This document shows positions 55,901 to 64,000 of a stretch of 64,000 bases of DNA, piece by piece. The first letter of the stretch is position 1; every line of letters starts with the position of its first letter. The DNA is taken from NCBI RefSeq assembly GCF_026914265.1, contig NC_069125.1:71068046-71132045 (forward strand), in the 5' to 3' direction. Source of the DNA: Mya arenaria. Taxonomy: Eukaryota > Mollusca > Bivalvia > Myida > Myidae. A program made the translations under genes and the position numbers. Under the pieces are notes generated by a model. It had not been told where the DNA came from and made no database searches. It saw only the letters and a program-made list of their open reading frames with translations.

Positions 55901-58270
55901 GTTTTCCAAATTGAATATCAGTACGCATAGGGCTGGAAGGCAATATCCAAAATAACTTCATTAGCATATAGTCTGGTATACTTTTCCAATAAAGTATTAT
56001 TTACAATCGTTTATTTTTATAACAATTTTTTATATATTTGTTTTGATGGAAGGTATATACTTATCACCAGTATAGTTCAGGACCATTTCTGTTTAGTGTA
56101 TCTCCTATATACTTGCCTCACCTGCCATCATTGGTTACCAAACCAGTACTTATATATTCCAGAAAATTCCTGGTACATGGGATGCCTTCCTGCGTGTTGC
56201 CTTGGCCACCATAGCTGCTGTGATTGTAAACTGTATCTCAACACCTTTCTTCATGATCGCAGCTGTAGCTGTAGCCATCCTTTACTTCATTCTACAGAGA
56301 ATCTACATCTCCACGGCAAGGTATGATGGTACATGTATAATATGGTCATACCTTCATCACCACGGCAAGGTATGATGAAACATGTATAATAAGTTGTTGC
56401 CTTCATCTCCACAGCAAGGTATGATGGTACATGTTTAATATGGTCACACCTACATCTCCACGGCAAGGTATGATGAAACATGTATAATAAGGTCATACCT
56501 ACATCTCATTGGCAAAGTATAATGAAACATGTATAATATGGTCATACCTACATCTCCTCGGCAACTTATGATGAAACATGTATAATAAAGTCACACCTAC
56601 ATCTCCACGGCAAGGTATGATGAAACATGTATAATAAAGTCATACCTACATCTCCTCGGCAACTTATGATGAAACATGTATAATAAAGTCACACCTACAT
56701 CTCCACGGCAAGGTATGATGAAACATGTATAATAAAGTCATACCTACATCTCCAGGGCAGGGTGTGATGAAACATGTATAATTAAGTCATACCTACATCT
56801 CCAGAACAGGGTGTGATGAAACATGTATAATTAAGTCATACCTACATCTCCAGAACAGGGTGTGATGAAACATGTATAATTAAGTCATACCTACATCTCC
56901 AGGGCAGGGTGTGATGAAACATGTATAATTAAGTCATACCTACATCTCCAGAACAGGGTGTGATGAAACATGTATAATAAAGTCATACCTACATCTCCAG
57001 AACAGGGTGTGATGAAACATGTATAATAAAGTCATACCTACATCTCCAGAACAGGGTGTGATGAAACATGTATAATTAAGTCATACCTACATCTCCAGAA
57101 CAGGGTGTGATGAAACATGTATAATAAAGTCATACCTACATCTCCAGAACAGGGTGTGATGAAACATGTATAATTAAGTCATACCTTCATCTCCAGGGCA
57201 GGGTGTGATGAAACATGTATAATTAAGTCATACCTACATCTCCAGAACAGGGTGTGATGAAACATGTATAATAAAGTCATACCTACATCTCCAGAACAGG
57301 GTGTGATGAAACATGTATAATTAAGTCATACCTTCATCTCCAGGGCAGGGTGTGATGAAACATGTATAATTAAGTCATACCTACATCTCCAGAACAGGGT
57401 GTGATGAAACATGTATAATAAAGTCATACCTACATCTCCAGGGCAGGGTGTGATGAAACATGTATAATAAAGTCATACCTACATCTCCAGAACAGGGTGT
57501 GATGAAACATGTATAATTAAGTCACACCTACATCTCCAGGGCAGGGTGTGATGAAACATGTATAATTAAGTCATACCTACATCTCCAGAACAGGGTGTGA
57601 TGAAACATGTATAATAAAGTCATACCTACATCTCCAGGGCAGGGTGTGATGAAACATGTATAATAAAGTCATACCTACATCTCCAGAACAGGGTGTGATG
57701 AAACATAACAGTATAATAATATCATGCCTTTTAGTATGATAGTAAACCATATACGTGTAGTGAAGTGGATTTATTTATTTTTGTTTTAACTGTAGAAGAT
57801 AATGGTCTTGAAATGTTTTCAGAGAGTTACAGCGACTTGACAGTGTAACCAAGTCTCCAGTGTTCACCCATTTCTCAGAAACTCTTAATGGTCTTCAGAC
57901 AATCAGAGCCTACAAGTAAGGAACTCTGAATACAACTCATTCGAGTGCTGCTTTCACAGAAAATACTACTAATTCAAAAAGTTCCTTAGATTAGACATTT
58001 AATGGAATTAAATGTGTATGAAAAAATAGACAATGAATTACATGCTGTAACTCAGAAATTGCTTTTTAATAACAGTGATGTTTGACTAACTGTATCTACT
58101 TGTCCTTCCATTTAAAGGTTATCATTGTGTATAAATCTTATGAATAAATATATACATGTTTAAACAGGGCACAGAGCCGATTCCGGCAGATAGCCATCAC
58201 ATCTATAGACAACAATATCGTGCCATTTCTCTTCAACCAGACAGCTAACAGATGGCTGGGAGTCAGACTG
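40351..58270 (+). CDS. ABCC8/9: Sulfonylurea receptor (ABCC8/9-like), 27 exons, 3' end outside window
   Basis: Exons: 40351-40914, 41203-41382, 41584-41640, 41937-42215, 42987-43142, 43399-43554, 44261-44395, 44583-44745, 44894-44934, 45345-45605, 45839-45974, 47694-47714, 49306-49491, 50278-50383, 50778-50873, 51159-51243, 51913-51993, 52939-53076, 53602-53729, 54025-54163, 54427-54505, 54628-54875, 55124-55284, 55687-55756, 56163-56320, 57823-57915, 58168-58270. All phases match; 1,340 codons. The start (MSFCGS, then [11 protein letters not shown]) and TMD0 match vertebrate SUR closely in pattern. TMD1, NBD1 (Walker [10 protein letters not shown], signature MSGGQKQR, Walker [13 protein letters not shown]-loop VTHQ) and the first half of TMD2 follow. 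SUR subunits assemble with Kir6 to form ATP-sensitive potassium channels in the plasma membrane. NBD1 has Asp-Asp where a catalytic Glu would be, as in other ABCC NBD1 domains. The rest of TMD2 and NBD2 must lie right of the retrotransposon at 58.4 kb. Confidence 0.95.
46152..47190. mobile_element. ATGCCCC-terminated non-autonomous element in a SUR intron
   Basis: Left end AATGCCCCTCAAAGGGAG and right end CAGGGGCATTT about 1 kb apart. The interior has no ORF and two diverged internal copies of a 'caaatttcacnnaattgtggat' segment near 46280 and 46560. The ends match the family seen at 6030 and 6973. Confidence 0.5.
47694..47714 (+). CDS. ABCC8/9: SUR 21-nt microexon with PRRHS
   Basis: Flanked by ttttag and gtaaga. 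It adds seven codons (GLPRRHS across the junction) and keeps phase 1 on both sides, so it can be skipped without changing frame. RRHS fits a PKA-type R-R-x-S site. The assignment rests on splice signals and phase, and needs transcript support. Confidence 0.6.
48579..48952. mobile_element. Foldback MITE, copy 2
   Basis: Ends AAAGCCGCACTCTCACA and TGTGAGAGTGCCGCTTT are inverted. Arms share TTTTTTGTCTTGGAACGAGC and its complement near 48880. Long imperfect hairpin, no ORF. It lies in the SUR intron between exons 12 and 13. Same family as 32098-32461. Confidence 0.8.
49306..53729 (+). CDS. ABCC8/9: SUR exons 13-19: NBD1
   Basis: Seven exons encode NBD1. Exon 13 begins with a linker containing PRRRHMS, then [10 protein letters not shown] with the A-loop aromatic. 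Exon 14 carries Walker A (GTVGSGKTS, residues about 786-794), exon 15 the Q-loop (VSQKPWLLN), exon 17 the signature MSGGQKQR (about 878), exons 17-18 Walker B with DDPLSALD (about 902), and exon 18 the H-loop His at about 937. All motifs needed for nucleotide binding are present. The signature begins with Met rather than Leu. Confidence 0.93.
52130..52720. repeat. Fragment of the ERE-containing repeat family in a SUR intron
   Basis: It shares AACTTTAGAACGCTTAGACA, GGTCATGACGAGTAGATGAC and GATTTTGAGATCAG with the 6030-6870 array. AGGTCAcagTGACCT, a perfect palindrome, lies at 52548-52562. It is located between SUR exons 17 and 18. Confidence 0.8.
56302..57708. repeat. 49-bp minisatellite containing SUR exon 25 3' end and splice donor
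   Basis: About 28 units of 49 bp. The first unit overlaps the coding end of exon 25: CTACATCTCCACGGCAAG followed by the real donor GTATGATG at 56321. Following units repeat CTACATCTCCACGGCAAGGT then ATGATGAAACATGTATAAT. Early units keep the donor-like CAAG/GTATGA. From about 56750 units read CAGGGCAGGGTGTGATG or CAGAACAGGGTGTGATG, in which the donor is weakened. Many units contain AATAAAG, a polyadenylation-type hexamer; others have AATTAAG. Confidence 0.95.
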
Positions 58271-58402
58271 GTAGGTCAATATGTGTGTTTTTAGCCAGAT
58301 TATTCAATGAAAAATTACAGGTTAAGGAATGGCAAAAAACAGGTAGGCAGGCGGTTTAATGTCGTTAATAATTCTTTCATTAAGGTTTTTATTCCATGTC
58401 AT

Positions 58403-58474
58403 TAGTAGTCACGCGACATACAATTACGTCATAATACAGTCATTTATGAAGTAATAATGTTCTCATCTTGTTCA
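58403..58474 (+). repeat. Split direct repeat A1
   Basis: Begins TAGTAGTCACGCGACATACA and ends TCATCTTGTTCA. Identical to A2 (63784-63855) except one base (GAAGTAA against GACGTAA). Confidence 0.9.
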
Positions 58475-58540
58475 CTCTCGAGAGAGGATGTGTATTTGTT
58501 CAGTCAGGAAAATAAGTTTATTTTATAGACAATTATTCAG

Positions 58541-61289
58541 ATGGAGGAACAGTTTCAGGAGTTTAAAGACTCTGTGAACGAAAGGATTATCGGCGTAGAA
58601 CGAAATCCACAGACAGTGATTCAGAAACTTGATATTTCCTCCGGATTTGTAAATTCACCACGTGAAGGGTGCTTCTCGGTAAACGACCACCCAGAAAGAA
58701 GCCATGTGTTGGCTCCCGGTACCGCAGCTCTAACTGCCACCGGGTCTAATTCTGATATCCAGGGGGATTTTTCCGCACTGAAGGACAGTTTGGCACGGAT
58801 TAAGCTGCCGACAGAGCTGCGACTCAACGAATCCCATCAAGGAATCAAGCATTCGGATGTTCCTGTATTGAACATTCTTTCAAAGTGTAGCCGTTAGGCC
58901 AGAGTTTTTTATCTTTAGATTTACGGGAGATTTTTCAAAAAGTTGGGTAAGGAGGAGGAAATAAAAATAAAAATAAAATGCATAAAATGTCCCAAAGGAG
59001 AAATAAATAAAAATAAAACGGATTTTTCTCCGATTTTTTTTATTTTTTAAATCTTCTTATATCATGAAGACAAAACACACCTTACTTGTGTCAGCTATTT
59101 CATAGGCTGAAAAAATGGTGATAGATCACCATAAAGTTTCAAAAGCATAATTAAAAGATCCTTTTAATGACTGAAAATATTGACCTCAACACTGTGAGTT
59201 CAAGGGCTCATTGAAATTAATTGTATATATTTGTTCGAATGCATCTATGCATATGAGGTGCATATATTATCAACCCATGGATTTTATGAAACATGTCAGT
59301 GTAATAAAGAAGTTTAAATGGCCAATTCTAACCTTTTGCCCACAATATAAGCATATCCTTTCCATTGTGAAGTAATCAAACATTGAACACAGTTTCAGAC
59401 ACGGTATAATAAGGAGGTCAAATGTGTTTTTCTGTCTTTAACGAAATAGCACCGTGACAATTTATCGTGATGTGGTTTTTATATAGAAAATATAACCAAA
59501 TTAGTAGAAGCCCTGATGGAAATTCCTCTTCACTTCAAAGTTTGACAGGGCTTACGGATACACAGACAGTCAAAATCTACATTTATGTACTTCACCAAAG
59601 AAAATTCGGGAGCATTAAGATAAATTTTACAAGTGTTATATGTTTCAAAAAACCAGGTCTAAGAACTGATTTTAGAATCAGTCCTGAAAAATATCCTTCT
59701 AATTCCAGCTATGATCGTAAGTTATACAGTGAGACAGTTTTTAACATTGTATACTGCCACCTCTGTAAATAATATACTAGAGTATGTACGTAACAAGGCA
59801 ATTGAAAAAGTGAATAAAGGGTTTATATTTCGTGGGATCTTGAATTCGTGGATCACCCAACCCACGAAAACCACGAACATTAATGCCCCACGAACATTAA
59901 TGATTTCACAGTATGCCCGTTGGCAATAAGCAACAGATAAGTTTGACTTCTTGCACTGACTGCCAGATATCTTATGTTCAGATTTTTTTCTGTTTTATCG
60001 GAAACACACACTATGGTATTATTACATCATTTTCAGTATTCTATAACGATTTAAATACTAAATCATTATTAAACTAATTAACAACTACGAATATCACGAT
60101 ACCTTGTGTTTTTCTCTTCAAATATGTGATCGTGAAGCAGTGTGTTCAATGCTCCCCAGAGTCAAATTCAGACAAAAATATCCATTTTGACTATGATGAA
60201 CACGATATCATTTTGCAGTTTGTGTTTGCCAGAAGCTATACATTTTTGCGCTGTAATCCAATTCATCCTTGTTAATATACGACGTGCGCCAACGACTTTT
60301 AATAGACAATACAACCCACGAATTTCTGTCTCCTTATTTTGACCGGAAGTTTCGCAATCATTCCACGAAACGCGAACAACATACTGAATCTACAAAAAAA
60401 TCACAATAAACACGCTCTAAGTTCACCACGGTTTTATTTAAATAATGAAACATAAACATCGTACCGTTTTTGTAGTAAAACATTTCTATATAGCTGCAGA
60501 AATTGTGAGAAATAAGGGGTATGACAAAAAGTACTTTCACTTTTGACAGGACGTTGTTATGGTAACGGGTACCTGTTCTGTTTCCCCGCGTATTTCCGAC
60601 TGGTTTACGTGGTTTGTGCAGTAAAAAGACCGATAATGAATGACAATTAGTACACCAGTTGGTTCTGAGATATTGGTTATAGAACACTAATTTTATTTTT
60701 TTCTTAACCTTGGAGCAACGTTCGTCGGAAAAAATAAAAATAAAACTACGAAAATTAATTTTATTTTTATTTGGGTTTTGCAATATTTAGGTACGGCGCT
60801 CCCGTAAATCTAAAGATATAAAAACTCTGGCCTTACAGTGAAACCACGGCAAAACTCCTATCGACAATTGAACCAGGATCTAGTGTAACCCAAGAAACAT
60901 TGGACCAGTTGTTTCTTATTTGTCATGCCCAGTGTAAATATGTTCAGGACGAGTATGCGGCTATTCTTGTAAATGGACAGTTTGACCAATCAACATCAAG
61001 GATATTTCGTGCGTTACAAAAGAACACATCCGGGTTAAACGCAGACTCGCTCGATACTTTAAGGTCTGCAGCCACCTTATCGGCGGCCAGCCGTACGACA
61101 GCCCCAGCATGTGGTGCGTCAACATCATCGTACGAGTCAGGACGTGGCGGTTATCGTGGAGGTCAACGCGGAGGTTGTCGGGGAGACGTTTTCAATAGCT
61201 TCACATCGCGCCAGTTCCCGTCGTCGAGATACCGCAACAGTCACCAGAAGGACGAGGGTGCACCAAACACATACAATAAGGACGATTAG
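58541..61289 (+). pseudogene. DIRS gag-like ORF split by a nested transposon
   Basis: The left part runs 58541-58897 (118 codons, beginning MEEQFQEFKDSV). Its stop codon is made by the junction of the TTA target duplication and the transposon end. The right part resumes at 60836 and ends with TAG/TAA at about 61289, finishing in an Arg-Gly-rich region (GRGGYRGGQRGG) typical of nucleic-acid-binding gag tails. The two parts are in the same frame when the insertion and one target copy are discounted. The product would be a structural gag-like protein. Interrupted and presumably inactive. Confidence 0.75.
58897..60832. mobile_element. Nested DNA transposon with TTA target duplications (PIF/Harbinger-like)
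   Basis: Ends GGCCAGAGTTTTTTATCTTT and its near-complement finishing AAAAACTCTGGCC form TIRs of about 33 bp. TTA flanks it on both sides (58894-58896, 60833-60835). A 3-bp TTA duplication is typical of PIF/Harbinger elements. The interior (about 1.87 kb) has only short ORFs (59467-59772, minus 60358-60783) with no recognisable transposase, so it is non-autonomous. It contains TTTTATTTTTATTT-type tracts near both ends. Confidence 0.8.
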
Positions 61290-61380
61290 TTACGCATTGT
61301 GTGCTTACATTAAGCGTTGTTTTCATTCAGATTTCACTTAATTAAAATTTTGTTTCAATGTGTATTTCTAATCTCCAACG

Positions 61381-62690
61381 AAATATATCTGCATGGAAAC
61401 AGATTGATGCGCCCGATCACATAATTGATTGAATTACTAATGGTATTACTATTCCCTTTGCGACAGAAGTACAGTCTTTCGAGTTAAAGAATCACGATCT
61501 TAGTGCAAAACAGTGTCAGTTTGTTAATCAGGAATTACATAGGTTGTTATTACTCGGATACATAGAACCTAGGGAAGAAAAACCAGTTTGTGTGAGCCCT
61601 TTAGGGGTTGTGCCTAAAAAGAACAATAAGTTACGTCTTATCACGGATTTAAGGAAGCTTAATGATAATTGTAATGTTCCAAAGTACAGAAATGAAGACA
61701 TTCAAGATGCTGTGAAGTTAATAGAACCCGAAGACAGGTTTATTACGACTGATATCAAAGACGGATTTTTACATATACCTGTTCATGTATCACACAGAAA
61801 ATTCTTAGGATTTAAATGGGATGGAGTTTATTATGTGTGGAATGTGTTAGTATTTGGTTTATGCTGTTCACCATATTTTTTCAATAAGATTTTGAGGCAT
61901 GTTATAACGTATTTACGGTCTGTAGGGTTGAGAATTACAGTTTTTGTTGACGATTTTCTACTTTGTGCATCTGTGTCAAATATAACAGATCACAAAGATC
62001 AGTTACTGCATTCATTAGACGAGTTAGGGTTTGAAGTGAATTTTGAGAAATCAAACCTAGTGCCAACACAGCGTATTGCATATATTGGATATACAATATG
62101 TACTACCGACAGCAGAATAATCGTAAAAGTGCAGTTGAATCGCGTGCCCAGGCTAAAGAGGTCTATTCGGAGAGTTCTTGGTCAAGGGCTGGCAGCTGCC
62201 CATCAGTTAGCGAAAGTATTGGGGCAGTGTGTGTCAGTGGCCACACAATAGATCGGTTTGCAAATTGTCAGAACGCTCAGTTACCGAGGTTCAACAGTCG
62301 GTACTGGGATCCGTTGTCAGAAGCAGTGGACGCCCTATGGCAGGGCAACTGGGGGTGCGAAAACAACTTTGTAAACGCCCCGTTTTGTCTTATACCACAA
62401 ATTTTAGACATAGTACAAATGCAAAAAGCGTATGCGACCATAATAGCTCCGCAGTGGAAGACACAAACATGGTATCAACGGTTGGCTTGTATGTCAATTT
62501 CCCCACCTCTAAAGTTACCGAACAACCCAAGAGTTTTTCGATCAATGGGGGCACTTCCGGAGCCGTGCCGGAACCGGAAGTGGCAAATAGTCGCCTGGAG
62601 AGTGTAAAGCGGGAAGAACTTGTAGCAAAAAATGGTCACAGTATAGTATTAGCAAGTTGAGATATAGCCTTGCTTAGGGCACTTTACGAT
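61381..62690 (+). pseudogene. DIRS reverse transcriptase with damaged RNase H
   Basis: Core RT runs 61544-62251 with PLGVVPKKNNKLRLITDLRK, TTDIKDGFLHIPV and the catalytic FVDDFLL at about 61937-61963. Upstream, a same-frame segment (61381-61543) is broken by a TGA at 61430-61432. After 62251 the frame changes: 62098-62607 carries QNAQLPRFNSRYWDPLSEAV and PQWKTQTWYQRL, the end of a DIRS RNase H region. The middle of RNase H, including its acidic residues, appears deleted near 62250. The element cannot encode a complete RT-RNase H. Confidence 0.8.
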
Positions 62691-62699
62691 CATATGATA

Positions 62700-63593
62700 A
62701 CGCGCTCGAGAAATTGTTTAAGTTTCGTTCTGAAACAAAGTGTGATTTCCCGCCAAATGACACATGTTATCTGGCCGATTTTTTCTGCAACATGGCTTAC
62801 GTGTCGTCTCGACCTAATTCGGTCATTAGAACAAACATTGCCGCTATAGGTCACTTATATCGAGCCAAGGGGCGTGTCAATCTTGTCGAAGATTCAGACG
62901 TAAGACTTCTCGTTAGCGGACTAGTCAAATCATGGACCAGTGAACCAATGAAGAGATCAAAGGTCATGCCTATAGAGGGTTTTCACAACTTATTTTTAAG
63001 TTGTTCGGACAACAAACCTTTGGATTTTAAGTATCTGAGGCTTAAAGCCATTATGTTATTAGCATTGATGTTAATGCTAAGACCATCAGACATGCACTTA
63101 ATGGCATATTGTATTCACAAGCCGACGACGAGATATTAGTCAGGTTGAATTCCGTGAAACGTCTGCCAAAATAACATTTTTCGGAATCAAAAATGATACA
63201 TCGCGGTCAGGGTTTGAGGTTGAGTTGCCACAGGCGAGCAATGTTAAGCTTGATCCTGTTCAGACATTACAGGACTACATTGAACGGACAGACAGGTTCC
63301 GGCCGCCAGGTGGTCCGGTATTCTTATCGCTTCGCGCGCCGTATAATGCAATTCAAGCATCGTCCGTTGCCAAGATTTTGGATGAAGCTATAAAACTGGC
63401 AGGTCTAGAGGGACAGGGTTACACGCCAAAGTCGTTTCGTCCAACGGGAGCTACTATAGCGATAGCTCAGAATATAAATCCCAAGATCGTACGTAAAGTC
63501 GGGCGATGGAAGAGTTCAGAGGTTTTCTTCGCACATTACGTGCATTCTCAGGCTCCTTCTGGCTTCACAGATGACATACTTAATCATGAGTAA
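62700..63593 (+). pseudogene. DIRS tyrosine recombinase with one frameshift
   Basis: The first part (62714-63139) contains SRPNSVIRTNIAAIGHLYRA and the first catalytic Arg in MLRPSDMHL. Near 63100 the frame shifts; the second frame is open from before 63140 to 63593. It carries SFRPTGATIA (second Arg region), VGRW and HYVH, whose Tyr is the nucleophile position. Phage-integrase-type recombinases of this kind insert DIRS-order elements. A single small indel separates the two frames. Confidence 0.8.
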
Positions 63594-63691
63594 ATAAGTA
63601 TTGGAGATTTTAGTTCATACATGGAGTTGGCACTCTGGTTTAGTACGCTTTAATTTGAGTACTTCATTCTATTTTGTGCATTTATCTCATC

Positions 63692-63762
63692 AGTATGGCA
63701 TATGTGTTTAATTTTAATGTTTATTAAAATTAAGAAACAACAATGTATGTATTGTTTGTCGT
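63692..63762 (+). repeat. Split direct repeat B1
   Basis: AGTATGGCATATGTGTTTAA to TTGTTTGTCGT, repeated as B2. Confidence 0.9.
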
Positions 63763-63783
63763 AGTGACGTATATTTACCAAAA

Positions 63784-63855
63784 TAGTAGTCACGCGACAT
63801 ACAATTACGTCATAATACAGTCATTTATGACGTAATAATGTTCTCATCTTGTTCA
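63784..63855 (+). repeat. Split direct repeat A2
   Basis: Second copy of A1, placed between B1 and B2. Confidence 0.9.
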
Positions 63856-63922
63856 GTGGCATTTATTATAATTGTATTATGTATATTATATGAGCTAATA
63901 TAGAAGAGTGAACCTGTATGGG

Positions 63923-64000
63923 AGTATGGCATATGTGTTTAATTTTAATGTTTAAAGTTTATTAAAATTAAGAAACAACAATGTATGTATTGTTTGTCGT
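63923..64000 (+). repeat. Split direct repeat B2 (to window edge)
   Basis: Same as B1 with a 7-bp insertion (TTTAAAGTTT). It ends at the window boundary at the same base where B1 ends, so the element terminus may be exactly here. Confidence 0.88.

Larger units (their letters stand above)
58403..64000 (+). mobile_element. DIRS-order (PAT/Ngaro-type) tyrosine-recombinase retrotransposon
   Basis: Split direct repeats define it: A1 at 58403-58474 and A2 at 63784-63855 (72 bp, one mismatch), B1 at 63692-63762 and B2 from 63923 to the window edge. The order A1-ORFs-B1-A2-B2 is that of PAT and Ngaro elements; DIRS1 proper has inverted repeats. ORFs in order are gag-like, reverse transcriptase with RNase H remnant, and tyrosine recombinase. 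These elements integrate by recombinase and leave no target duplication. It is inserted in the SUR intron after exon 27. The right end is at or just beyond the window. A 1.9-kb element is nested inside. PAT and Ngaro cannot be told apart here; the hydrolase ORF of some Ngaro elements was not seen. Confidence 0.88.

Overview
This is animal nuclear DNA. Genes are split into short exons with GT/AG introns, the sequence is AT-rich, and it is crowded with satellites, MITE-like elements and retroelements. A two-SH3 STAC gene, SPT4 and a sulfonylurea-receptor (SUR/ABCC8-9) gene place it in the Metazoa. Dispersed repeats carrying 'aggtcaaggtca', elements bounded by ATGCCCC, and a tyrosine-recombinase retrotransposon suggest a mollusc, most likely a bivalve. 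The species cannot be named from sequence alone.

Layout. 0.4-10.7 kb: 3' half of a plus-strand STAC-like adaptor gene, with two possible alternative terminal exons at 0.4 and 1.1 kb and repeat clusters in its introns. 12.1-14.7 kb: a 28-bp minisatellite. 15.3-16.4 kb: a decayed ~160-bp tandem repeat. 17.0-24.4 kb: a minus-strand multi-exon gene for a cysteine-rich protein with a hydrophobic, GPI-signal-like tail; its introns hold long microsatellites. 24.66-25.44 kb: a two-exon plus-strand secreted Kunitz-domain gene. 26.5-27.9 kb: the 3' exons of an unrecognised helical protein gene. 28.3-29.0 kb: a 32-bp minisatellite. 30.0-34.9 kb: complete minus-strand SPT4 in four exons, with foldback/TIR elements in intron 1. 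35.4-39.8 kb: a graveyard of a LINE 3' end, a tandem TRIM-like LTR array, a broken gag fragment and a solo LTR. 40.35-58.27 kb: 27 coding exons of a plus-strand SUR gene covering TMD0, TMD1, NBD1 and part of TMD2. 58.4 kb to the window edge: a DIRS-order (PAT/Ngaro-type) retrotransposon with split direct repeats, itself interrupted by a ~1.9 kb DNA transposon.

The SUR reading frame stays open with matching intron phases through all 27 exons (4,020 nt, 1,340 codons). The rest of TMD2 and NBD2 must lie beyond the window, past the retrotransposon. SUR subunits partner Kir6 channels to make KATP channels, and STAC proteins modulate CaV1 channels, so two ion-channel accessory proteins share the window. 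Nothing in the sequence shows a functional link between them.

The most notable observations are: a minisatellite built from the 3' end and splice donor of SUR exon 25; perfect palindromic AGGTCAnnnTGACCT elements spread by a repeat family; a TRIM array in which successive copies share LTRs; a nested transposon with TTA target duplications sitting in frame in the DIRS gag; a 21-nt SUR microexon carrying a PKA-type motif beside an RRR tract; and a two-ended cysteine-rich gene. All gene models were made by hand from splice sites and phase. No database search was run.
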